Below, in pieces: positions 47,465 through 57,503 of a stretch of 64,000 bases of DNA. Where the stretch lies: positions 10,772,148-10,836,147 of the forward strand of contig JAUMHS010000013.1 in the NCBI GenBank assembly GCA_030762985.1, in the 5' to 3' direction. The DNA comes from Adelphocoris suturalis (lineage: Eukaryota > Arthropoda > Insecta > Hemiptera > Miridae). The position numbers were made by a program, and so were the translations under genes. The notes under the pieces are model-generated. The model ran no database searches. It was given only the letters and a program-made list of their open reading frames with translations, and was not told the DNA's origin. Numbering within the stretch: position 1 is the stretch's first letter; each line of letters opens with the position of its first letter.

Positions 47465-48630
47465 CCAAGTTGGGTGTGGCACATATCTTCCTCGTTCACC
47501 TGTCATGAAGGTATAGATCTTTGAAAAGCTTTTAATGATCTTGAAAAATTCCACAACAAAAATGAGTAAATCAAGAAGTATCGTAAAATGTCATATTTGG
47601 TGAATTAAGAAACAAAAAATGATAGGTACTCAATGTAATTTACGTTTGTGCAAGAGCAGAATGAACTGAGGAGTTGAAACAATGAAATAGGACCATCTTT
47701 TTTTGAAAAGAGCTCATTAATGAAAATCCTTTTTTAGGAATACCTGAATTGAGACATGCATTGGAAAGTTGTGACTTTACTCTGCTTTTAGTTGAAAAAC
47801 TCCCAGAAATAGTGCACTGATTCAACTGAAGACACGCATTAAGCAGATGGTATACATGCGTTTCTTTCAACTTTTCTCAGTCAATAGTGGACCGATTTTG
47901 ATGAATCTTGCGGCAATCTACTGGTTTTGAAATTCCCCATAGGATCAGTCCTCTGAAATTTTCAATTTAGATTCAATTTAACAATTTTACTTTTAAATTT
48001 CGAGGTTTGTGGGGCCTAGAGGTTTCAAAAATGGAACAAACGCTGTAAGAATCATTGAAATCGGCCAATTATTGGCTGAGAAAAGTTGAATAAACCGTTT
48101 GGTCGTATTTTGAATTTGGAGGGAGCTTTGAGCTGTTTTCTGGATTGGATAGAGTCCGTGTGTCTCCCGCTAGTTATCAGTGCAATCGAGTCACTCACCT
48201 TTCTTGCTCTTTTGGTTGGAATGGCGCCAGTCGGTCAGCTTCTTCAGATCTTACAGCGCCCCATTAAACTTGCTTATTTGTCTGTACAGGTTAAACACCA
48301 CCCCCAATGACCCGCCCCTAATGGCCACTTGGTGAATCTCAAATGATTGATTTTAGTACCAACAGAGTGCAGTGTGTCAGTTTCCAATAACATCACTATG
48401 CCATATTAGGCTCTATGGCATAATAGGGCACCTTACCCTAAACATGATCTTCATTGTGGAGTATCCATATTCAAGGGAGCCATTGGGATATATAAGCAGG
48501 TGATGGTGCATGGTGCGGATCAACACTACGATAACGTGCCTACCTACTACATTATTCTCGTGTGTCTTTTCCAGATTATCTATGTGCAGAGGCGCGTGAA
48601 GAACCGCAGTGTAGGTTCACAAATCTGGTT
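47465..48630. other. intron sequence, little recognised
   Basis: Starts with an AAGTTGGGTG repeat unit (47465-47500). A frame at 48086-48310 and its neighbours have no domain. No exon compatible with the collectin-like gene was found. Confidence 0.35.
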
Positions 48631-48634
48631 AGGA

Positions 48635-49170
48635 CAGGGCTACCATCCGTCCCGATTTATGTGGACATGTCCCGATTTTCGAGTTGGCCACGGGCTCCCG
48701 TCCCGATTTTCGAAATGCCCCGATTAATTTTTTTGCCACCTCGACTGTGTCCCGATTTTTGAAGAAATCGACTCTTTCAACAATTTCGTAAGGCGATGAT
48801 GAAAACTGGAAATGACACAGGGACGCTCACAGGAAGGAACACAAGGAAGTCAGCGGAAAAGATAAATACGTGCAACGACTTTCAGATTTCAGAGTAGAAA
48901 ATGAGTTTTTCCAGAAAAGTATAGATTCTTTACATAAAAATATTTATTTGTGTATAAAATAGGTACATTGTAATTGCAAAACACATTGTTCATATTTTTC
49001 ATTTCCTTTGACGGTTCATATTAAGTACATTGTAATTGTGTTACCTGTTTTCAAAAATATTGCATTTTGGTAAAGTGTTCAGTATGATCATATCGTCCCG
49101 ATTTTTTTAGGCCTCCCATATTTCGAGCTTATACTGTCCCGATTTACCTGGGACAGATATGGCAGCCCTA
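48635..49170. mobile_element. hAT-like non-autonomous element, diverged ends
   Basis: The left end CAGGGCTACCATCCGTCCC and the inverse of the right end TAGGGCTGCCATATCTGTCCC are similar, with the hAT-style (C/T)AGGG start. The 8 bp next to each end share GTTAGG (GGTTAGGA against CGTTAGGT), a plausible worn 8-bp target duplication. The interior has repeated 'gtcccgatttt' motifs and no transposase. Confidence 0.5.
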
Positions 49171-49405
49171 GCGTTAGGTACACTTTCAGGTCTCAACAAC
49201 TAGGTTAACATCTCCAATAATGGGTGCACATTACCAACAAGGTGTATTTTCATTGTTTGACACTTGATTCAACTCCACCCAAATAAATTTTTATTCTCTA
49301 ACCAAAGCCCCTCCTTGCATGAATATGAATTCATCACCAAATATAACTTTAGAGTTTTGCGCTCTTCGAGCTTTCGTTTTACCTACAAACTTTGCCCGCA
49401 TTTTG

Positions 49406-49909
49406 ACATGGATACCTATGTCTTTGCTCTGGGAGGTCAACCAAAAATTTCCGTGACGCAAAATTTGTGTCACAATTTCGGTGTACAACCCAGCCGTTGC
49501 TAGGGGAATGGAACTTCCGCAGTTTTCATCGCACATAAATCGTTCGCCACTTGTTGGAAAGCGCTTGATTTATGTGATAAATGTTCACATCTCAAGCTAC
49601 CAATTTCCCCCTCCTTACGTACCTGGCTACATTCCTAAACTAAGTTGATTGGACTATAACCAATTTTAATAAGCCGGAATTTACTCCACTCCATAGGAAA
49701 CATTTTCATCCTCTTGACAACAATCGACTGTTAACAACTGTTAACAACGACTGAGTGGCATCTCTCCACAGTTATTTTCAACATTTCCCCCCATTTTGTT
49801 GCCTGTTTGGACTTTTTTGTTGCCCAGGGATTTGTTTAAAGTTAAAGGATTTGTTCACAACTCTCGAGGACAGCCGTTATGAAATCCCCAATCAAAGACA
49901 TATCCATGT
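49406..49909. mobile_element. ACATGGATATGTCTTTG-TIR MITE
   Basis: The left end has a 3-bp insertion (ACATGGATACCTATGTCTTTG); the right end is CAAAGACATATCCATGT. The interior matches 23439-23839 and, inverted, 17023-17518. It ends about 110 bp before the acceptor of the exon at 50023. Confidence 0.65.
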
Positions 49910-50022
49910 AACATGCTGCTTTTAAAGCAGATAGTGGAACTCGTTTACGAGTTGTTTTACACCAGAAAACCTTGTTCCAGAAATTTGTTTCATAAGAATC
50001 TAAAGACGTTTTCTCTTTTCAG

Positions 50023-50123
50023 GAAAGTGCTGCAACTTTTACAATAATTGTATCCGCACAACTCGAGCCTTTAAACTTAGAGGCAAGCGCAAAAGCTACG
50101 CGATGCTCCAAGCGGACAAAGTA
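50023..50123 (+). CDS. collectin-like gene, alternative exon A (Cys-rich, lectin domain start)
   Basis: A strong TTCTCTTTTCAG acceptor precedes this 101-nt exon and GTAAGT follows it. It enters in phase 1, completing the Gly codon begun in the collagen exon, and leaves in phase 0: (G)KCCNFYNNC, IRTTRAFKLRGKR, KSYAMLQADKV. Two adjacent Cys plus a third just after the collagen run could form interchain disulphides. KSYAMLQADKV reads into the lectin exon (YWHDAYLQC) as the first strand of a C-type lectin-like domain. The exon at 51476 has the same phases and would replace it. Confidence 0.7.
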
Positions 50124-50260
50124 GTAAGTTTATTTTTGAGAGCCGCACATAAACCATCTAGTTTGGGACGATCTTATGTTATTCTTGAGGTTCCTAGTTA
50201 AGTTAGGTGGACTGGAGGGGGTCATTTCTTTGCTTTCTTATTTTTAATTTGCCTTCATTC

Positions 50261-51139
50261 TAGTGATGTGACGAGTCAGGTACTTTCCTGACTCGAGTGA
50301 CTCGACTCGCAAACTGCCGCAAACTCGAGTTACGAGTCGAGTCAGGCTCATCTCGAAACTCAATCCCTACTGTAGCTACCTAATGCGGGTCCGCGGCGAC
50401 TCGGAGTCGAACAATAGGGTTATAATTTCGCTAGTCGGCCGACTCGGTACCGGCCAATAGCGTGTCAGCTCGCAACGTTCCAAGTCCCGAGTCTCTGAAA
50501 CTCCACTAGGGCGTACTGGCGTCGTTTCATCTCTCATTCCCACGCCAAAAGTGCAATACTTTGCTTCTACACTCTGTGTTAATTAAAGAATGTAAACAAA
50601 CAACTGATACCACCTTCTCCGAACCTCCACTAGGGCAAACTGGCGTCGTTTCATCACTCATTCCCACGCCAAAAGTGCAATACATTGCTTTTACACTCTG
50701 GGTCAATTAAGGAATGTAAACAAACAACTGATAGGTACCACTCAACTCGCTTTCAGCCAATAGCGTTGAATCTTTGCAAGTCGACTCGTGAAACTGCAAC
50801 GCTATTGGTCGACTCGACTCGGTCTACTCTAACCGAGTCGACTAGAGGTTAGCGACTGCGAATTTTCAATCGAGTCGAGTCGAGGCCGCCGAATCGGGAG
50901 CAGGGAGTAGTACTCGAGTACTCTTCTCCACTCTCCAATCCATTGGTCCATTACTCGTAAATAGGATAAATTCACTAAAAACTGTTCCAGCTGTACTGAT
51001 TTCTATCGTGTTCGGCAATTTAATCTCTATAAGAGTTCGTGTTTACTTCGTCGTTTCGGATATCAAAACAATAAAAGAGTCTTTTGTACTTGAGTTACGA
51101 CCGATTTGACTCGAGTCAACTCGACTCGTCACATCACTA
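50261..51139. mobile_element. hAT-type non-autonomous element
   Basis: Perfect 17-bp inverted ends TAGTGATGTGACGAGTC and GACTCGTCACATCACTA, flanked by a perfect 8-bp duplication CTTCATTC (50253-50260 and 51140-51147): the hAT signature. Size 879 bp. The interior has many ACTCG/CGAGT repeats and a tandem duplication of about 120 bp ('cactcattcccacgccaaaa', near 50530 and 50655). No transposase is encoded. It lies in the intron between candidate exons A and B. Confidence 0.9.
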
Positions 51140-51475
51140 CTTCATTCCTCTCTTGATGTTTCCTTTCTGAATTCCTACCATCTGGCTGTTCCCAAGCTTC
51201 TCCTCTATCTATCTGGTAGGCCAAGTGGGTCTTCGCAGGTTCTCCATTTCTTTCTAGATCACCGACTGCACATGCTTGTTGCCCTCAAGATGGGAAACGC
51301 AACCCTCGCTCAGACCTACCCGCGGATGAGGCCTTCCCCATTTGTCACTTAGGCGTTCAGACTAGACATTAATATTGCTGAAAAATTTTTTAAAAAAATC
51401 ACAATTACTACTATTATTATACCGACCCTGTTGCCTAGCAACTCTAGACGCACTTAGAAACCCTGATTTACACAG

Positions 51476-51540
51476 GCCGTCCGATGGCCTGGAAAGCTTA
51501 CAGCCTCAACGTGTATGACCACGATGTTGGGGCTCAAAAG
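51476..51540 (+). CDS. collectin-like gene, candidate alternative exon B (lectin domain start)
   Basis: This 65-nt stretch after TTTACACAG and before GTACTC enters in phase 1 and leaves in phase 0, the same as exon A. From the collagen exon it reads (G)RPMAWKAYSLNVYDHDVGAQK, then YWHDAYLQC in the next exon. WKAYSLNVYDHDV lines up with KSYAMLQADKV of exon A as the first strand of the lectin-like domain. If A and B were both used, B would be read out of frame, so they should be mutually exclusive. The acceptor tract is weak; B could also be a decaying duplicate. Confidence 0.5.
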
Positions 51541-51694
51541 GTACTCAGGAATAGTATGTACATATTGAATTTAAGAATATTTGTGAAGAAAACAGGAAAC
51601 TACGCTTGCATACTAGTCTGCAACACATTGGGACATTTTATGTCTTTAGTTGAAGACAAGTATGTGTTGCTGACTCATATGCAAGCTCTAAGAT

Positions 51695-51905
51695 TCACTC
51701 AGCTGATCCGGACCCTGAGCATCGTCACGTAAATGTGCTAAAGAGACTACATACGAAATTACAGCTTCCTTGAGTGTAAAACATAGAAGTTAGCTTTAAG
51801 AGCCACTCATCTGATCCGGACCCTAGGCATCGTCAAGTAAATGTCCTAAAGAGGCTACATACGAAATTACAGCTTCCTAGAGTGTAAAGCATAGAAATTA
51901 CCTAT
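51695..51905. repeat. two-copy tandem duplication of about 113 bp
   Basis: 'gatccggaccct(g/a)(a/g)gcatcgtca', 'taaatgt(g/c)ctaaagag', 'ctacatacgaaattacagct' occur twice in a row. It lies in the intron after exon B. No function was recognised. Confidence 0.8.
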
Positions 51906-51909
51906 TAAA

Positions 51910-52397
51910 ATGATTTAACCGCCGCTTCACAAATCAAACCGTTCTCGCAATATTCGGATCACCTGCTAGGAATCAAATCATCGAAACACCAGCTCAATGA
52001 AATCATCAGAAATTAACAAGCGGTTGCAATCATGTTCACAATATCAATTACCTATTGAGAATGATCACCTGAGTGTACACAATTATTCAAATAACCATGC
52101 TCATAACTCAGCTTGTTGGCCACGCACTTCGCAGTAGTTAACATAATATGGTTGGATAAGTCGAGAGCTTTCGAACGAATGGTCTACGAATTTTGTTAGA
52201 TGAAAAACGATGAAGTACCATTTCCCTAGCAACGACTCCTTTGTAAGCGGAAATCATTAGTATATTTTCGTGAGCAATTTTCCGTGACGTTTTTTTAGTT
52301 TATGTGCCATAGCAAAGACATAAAATGTAAAAAAAAAAAAATCAGATTACTACCAATTAATTAATTACTTACCAGTATGTCATGATTTTTTTTCCAG
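51910..52397. other. intron with dispersed repeat
   Basis: 52020-52265 is a second copy of 16640-16880 ('caagcggttgcaatcatgtt', 'cacgcacttcgcagtagtta'). No exon was recognised. Confidence 0.5.
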
Positions 52398-52521
52398 TAT
52401 TGGCACGATGCTTATCTACAGTGTCTTCAAAACAATATGACTCTACCGGAGCCAAAGAGTGAAGTGGACTATGCTGAGTTGAAGCAATTTTCTATAGCTA
52501 ATGAATTTGATGACTATGGTG
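52398..52521 (+). CDS. collectin-like gene, C-type lectin-like domain exon (first half)
   Basis: A TTTTTTTCCAG acceptor opens this exon. It enters in phase 0 and reads YWHDAYLQCLQNNMTLPEPK, then SEVDYAELKQFSIANEFDDY. It has the C-type lectin pattern WxxAxxxC...(M/L)xLPxPxSxxxxxxL: the first core helix with its Cys, then the start of the second helix. The donor is GTATGC at 52522 or GTGGTA at 52519; both leave in phase 1. The second half of the domain (WIGL, sugar-binding loop, last Cys residues) is not in the next 3 kb. Carbohydrate binding therefore cannot be judged. Confidence 0.75.
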
Positions 52522-52524
52522 GTA

Positions 52525-53660
52525 TGCATACTTAGATTATCTATGAATTTAACTTTGTTCAACAGATAACACTGCCAAAAAAAAGCCCCCCTTGACCCAT
52601 AGTTACCTCTATTCACATATTTCAAATGAAATTATTGAAACACAAAATGTGTTTTAGCTCACCCGTGAAACCCCCATATAAGAATGACTCAGGTTTTGCG
52701 GTGTATCTTATCACTGCTATGACCCACTGTCACAAAAAGTTGTTTAACGGAGATTGGCCAAACTCCAATAAAAATAATCTCGAGGATCAAACCTTGTCGT
52801 CTTTCACCAGCCCAAAACTCGTTTATATCGCGTTTGGAATAACGGAGATCCCCCAACGGAGTTTAGGGAAATTTTCCAATAGAGTCCGCTAGGAAATTGG
52901 AAGATATGAACACCGGGACAATAGAGAGTTCCTAGAGATCCGTCGGTCTCAAAACGGTGTGTGGTAATGACAAACTTTACTGCATCTTAATGTCACGTCA
53001 AGTCCTTAACGGATCTAGTTGTAATGCTAAATCCATGGGAAGAGTAAATTATCCCTAGGAGGTTATTTGAGTCCACGGAGGAAGGTTATTTGATACGATT
53101 ACGTTTTTTCCGGATTGTGATCCGTTAACGTACCTATCTGTAGGGAAGGATGCGTCACTGTAACTCATTTCGTCAGAGTTACAGCCCCGAATTGCCGATA
53201 CTGTGTTTTACGGATCTACTAGGAACTCTCTATAATGCTATCTTGGGATAAGCAGTTGACGAAAGGACCGAATAATGAAGAGTTCCTAAACAATAAGTCA
53301 ATTCGGATAAGGTGTTTGGGGATTTTATCATCTGAACCAAGCCACAGCCGATGCTAACCTGTTAAAGTCATAAGTGTCGAATTAGCATTTCATCTTAGAG
53401 TTTCGCTACTTATCTTCAAGTAACGCTGAACACCAAGGGGATTTTCCCGCATATGCCGTGTGTTCAGTTTCCAGAATTTCTACGTTTCCTAGTTCTTTTC
53501 ATATTCACGAAAAGGTTTCGCAATGGCAGATGTTGAAAATTTATGATCAAGAAAATTAATATAATTTTCATGAATCATGAATACCAACAAGAAATGAATA
53601 TCACTGTTATCGAAGTGTAAGGTTACTTTGCGATAGGGAGGAAGAGATGAAATAGGTTGG
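52525..53660. other. intron-like sequence, nothing assigned
   Basis: No repeat family or exon was recognised. A frame at 52626-52892 has no lectin motifs and its opening is not preceded by a convincing acceptor. Confidence 0.3.
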
Positions 53661-53671
53661 TTCAGGATAAA

Positions 53672-54660
53672 AGGTTTGTTTGCAGTGACCATCAAACCTG
53701 TAAGAAGTGGTTGGAAACGCGTTTGGGCGTTCGCAGTGTCCATTTGGGAAATCTATGACTGTATAGCATCCATAGTGGTTCGTTTGCAGTGACCACCAAA
53801 CCAGTTTGAATCGCGTTGTGGATCGGTTAGACCGGTCAGAGAAATTTCTGCTGACCGATCTGACGGTTTGTCCCCCACCACACCGCTACTCGAAGTAGCC
53901 AATCAAATCATTCCACTCTGAGATGGTGGGTGCGGGAGCTCAGCGAGCTGAGAGATGATAATATAAGACAGCCGAACGAGATGAGAAAGCTGTCGGAAAT
54001 CTGCATGACATCACTAAGTTCTACCTTTGTATTTACCCTCGTTTTACTTCTACGGTTATTTATTGAAAGTTTCCTACTAGTTGTGTGATATGGAAAATCC
54101 TATTGGTGACAACGACGTAGAATGGGAATCTTCGTCTGAATAGCAACAAAATACAAAATCAAACAGTAAAATGTTATTACTAAATCTCAACTGAAGAGTT
54201 ATTTGTAAAGCTATTAACATTAAAAATTAATAACCACTGTCGACTTCGAGATCGATTTAAATTCTTCCCGCGAGATAAACACTACATTCTCCCACAAAAT
54301 CATCAGCTGGACTCAAGAAAAGATTGAGCATGGATTTCTTAATCCTGTTGGAGGGTTTGTTCCCAATGAATATTTTTCATTTTTCAACCTGTCTGTTGTC
54401 TTGCAGGCCATCTCTTTACGGTTCAGGTTCTTTATTCATACATGAAATGTTTACCTATTCAAAGGATGGCGCGAGCCCACCAAGCAGGTTACAGCTGTTG
54501 GAGGCTATGCGACGGTTAACTTTAGTCAAACCCGTTCGCAGTGCGGATTTGGTTACAAACGGTTTGAAATTAGATGTTGGTCACGCGTGCGCACTAAACC
54601 AATCACAAACCTGGTCGCCAACGGTTGGTAACCGTTTCCAACCGGCACTGCAAACAAAGC
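53672..54660. mobile_element. possible MITE with TTTGTTTGCAGTG ends
   Basis: TTTGTTTGCAGTGACC near 53678 and the inverse of 'ggcactgcaaacaaag' near 54645-54660 form an inverted pair. Nearby subterminal motifs also pair loosely ('ggttggaaacg' against 'cgtttccaacc'). No clear target duplication was found. No transposase. Confidence 0.4.
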
Positions 54661-54664
54661 TGAA

Positions 54665-55487
54665 GTGTCTTAGGTTTAGGTGAAATAAATTTGTCTTATT
54701 GGAGATGAGTCGCCTCATCTGCCTGCACATGCGCAGTAGTGTTTTCCGTTCACGATGATGCGCCTCATCTCTATCTCCCTATCGCTTTAGGAACTCTCTT
54801 ATATTTCTACCCGAAAATCTGTGTTGGTTGGCGCATTACAAATCATTTATGCATTGATGCACCACAAGAAGTACTTCCTTAACGTAGGTAATCTTTCCAT
54901 TTCGTAAGGACAAGTAGTATTTCTTTACTTCCTCTTCGCTTTGCAACAGTGTTACCTCTTCTCAAATACCTACTTATTCGAAAAGTAGAAACTGCCAATC
55001 TATATTCAAAGAATGTCTCAAAACACAAATGAAATAGGATCTATTGGAGGGTAAGTTGTTTGTGAGAGCGCAAAATCGGTACCTTCACCTGGGTATTTTT
55101 AACCCAACTTGGCCTCATATATGCATAAAAATGTGTTCAATTTGAGTGTTTCATTTGTTTATTATTGTTATTCTTATACACAAGCGGTACAGAAATATAT
55201 TTTCTATGAATGAAATCAAAATTCGAGGATCGTAAAAATACGGCTTGTACTCGACAACAGCCATAAAACAAGAAAAACAACCAATAACAGCTCCTGAAGA
55301 ATGAGGTACTTAATTGCGGCAATCCGGTAAGATATCTAATTTTTCAGATGGGGACAGTCCGTTTCAAGAGTACTTGTCCTGCAAGATTCACCCCACTCTT
55401 CCGACTGGCACTAGCCATTCAGAAGACCAAACGCATTTACGGATTGCCACATTTCCGCAATTCCGTATGGATGTGAACCCACCTTAA
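54665..55487. other. intergenic or intron sequence with one candidate exon
   Basis: An excellent acceptor (TAATTTTTCAG) ends at 55348. Reading on in phase 1 (as the lectin exon would require) gives 46 codons ending in TAA at about 55484-55486, with no lectin motif. It is recorded as a weak alternative terminal exon. Nothing else was recognised. Confidence 0.2.
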
Positions 55488-56121
55488 AGGCCCGATCACA
55501 CAGGACGCGTTATAATGCGACATTAGGCGTTCCAGTAACGTCGCGTTACCGAGATACGGTACATTGCATCACCCCCGTCACACACACGGCGGTACCTCTC
55601 AGCGATACTTTCAGTAACGCGACGTCAGCCAAGCGGGTTGTACAAAATTACAAAATATCACGCGCTGAGGGCGTTCTCCTCGGTCCTTCTGGTTATCTTC
55701 GGGATATTCACCGCTAGTAGTTCATGTAGGTCCTCGAAATTTTGTCTCGACATGCGTAAATAGTTCACAAAACGATCTTCATGTTAGCGGCAACTCCCGA
55801 CATAGACGGTGGTATTCCCCAAGCTCTTCCTCCTTTGATTGATTGGGTGCACCCAATACCGTCTATTCCTGCGATCTACTAGCGCTAGAAGAAGTAGAGC
55901 TTCTTCCTCATCATAGTCATTTTCAAAAATCATTATAGATTAGATAAATTATAGATGCTGGGAACCGCAAACCCCTTGAGTAGCACAGACAAGACTGGGT
56001 CTCGCGTCATGATAACGCCCAATAATGACACGGTGTGTGTGACGTTGCTATATCGCCGAACGTCGGGGGAACGCGCATTCCTATAACGTCGCGTTATAAC
56101 GCGTCCTGTGTGATCGGGCCT
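55488..56121. mobile_element. PIF/Harbinger-type MITE (634 bp)
   Basis: The inverted ends start AGGCCCGATCACACAGGACG and match over about 34 bp with one difference. They are flanked by TAA on both sides (55485-55487 and 56122-56124). No sequence resemblance to the 44422-44864 MITE beyond the class features. The interior frames are not genes. Confidence 0.75.
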
Positions 56122-56502
56122 TAAGGCGGCTTTCACACTGGTTGGATAAGAAACATCAGACCAGTAGACACGCGACACGCTTCTTCCAAATCCAACCCAT
56201 TGAAATGTATGAGAGCTTTCACACTGAAGAGACACATGCTTCATGTCCTCTTGAAACATGAAACAAGTGTCTGAAGAGATTAGAATTCGGAGCAGGTCTC
56301 ATTGCATTGTGGGTTAGTATTATTTTATTTTTAGTATTATTATTTAGTTCCCCCAATGAAATTATTTATATACCAAAGGGTGATAATGGGAATTCCTTCT
56401 GGAACCCCGGGCCATGTTTCTTCTGAAACATTAACGCCCCAAAAAATAATGGATTGGACTACTAGGCGTCAGCCCTGCATAATCCAAACCACGCTCTGCT
56501 AC

Positions 56503-57392
56503 TGTTTTGAAATGCACAGAGGTGGGGTTTTCGCAATTGAAAAACCAGATACCCAAGACACCAAACTTTTAATTTGTGGACAGGCACATAGATTTGTACA
56601 CAATCGATACTCGTGGTTTATAGGTTTGAATATCATGTATGAATTAAATGAAGGAGCTCCTTGAAATAGATTTCATATAAAGTAAACTAATCTTATGTAC
56701 GATCATTAAAAATAAAGACAGTCTTCTTTGCCTACTTTATATCGCCGATTTAAATCTAGAGTTTATAAATCTCTGACCCTAACGACTGCTGGATGTGGGT
56801 AGCCCGCACACGTTTGCTGCTGAAGGACCGCCGTAGAAGTACCACCAGGATATGGTAACAATCCCTGACGATGGTAGAAGATGCTGCAAAGAAGTGAATA
56901 GCCGCAAGCGAACTGAAAACGGTGCTGCCTGGTACACCCGTAGAATCTGCAAGGAAGTGCAAAAATGAATGGTGAGAATGATTCACTAAAGCATACCAAG
57001 GCGGGTTGACGGAGTCTCAACTAGTAGGTACTTACGTCGAAATGGACAGTATATTTGATTAAATGCGGTCCAGTGGTAGATGACGTCGAGATGTGGGATG
57101 CTGCTGACCCATCAACAAGACCTGGAGGAATTTTGCGGGATGCTGACGACCCGATTTAAATTTTGAAAGAGAAGACGTGTTGAGTGAACAAAGAGAGGTG
57201 ATGAGCTGGCACGGCGGATGACGACGTATTGTACCGATAGCGGGGCAATCAATTCAGCGATCGAATAGGCGCACAAGAAAATGCAGGAAGATGTTGGTTC
57301 CGTGGGTCCATTCGCACAAACACTGATACGACTGCAGTCACTTCACTTCGCTTAATAATATTACAAAAGAAAAATGCGCTTGGGCGTTAACA
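56503..57392 (-). mobile_element. BEL/Pao element, 3' LTR
   Basis: 890 bp, the same length as the LTR at 63110-63999 and differing by about a dozen bases. On the - strand it starts TGTTAACGCCC and ends CAAAACA. A polypurine tract (GGCGGGCGGAA, plus-strand 57393-57403) lies just before it. The outer border is preceded by 17 nt (56486-56502) that match the element's own primer site, see findings. On the + strand the LTR holds a lectin-like frame. Confidence 0.85.
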
Positions 57393-57503
57393 TTCCGCCC
57401 GCCAAAATTGAATAATTTTTAGACCCAGTATATGAAGGAAATAAAGGTATTGGGTAAAGGTATTTAAGTTTAGGAATAAGAAGAGGACCAAAACCAATAG
57501 TTG

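Noticed and set aside
52626..52892. Second half of the lectin domain in an 88-codon frame
   Set aside because: No WIGL, EPN-type loop with paired Trp, or Cys pattern, and no suitable acceptor in phase 1.
56486..56502. A tRNA gene next to the LTR
   Set aside because: Only the 3' terminal 17 nt are present; the sequence to the left has no anticodon arm or D arm of an initiator tRNA.
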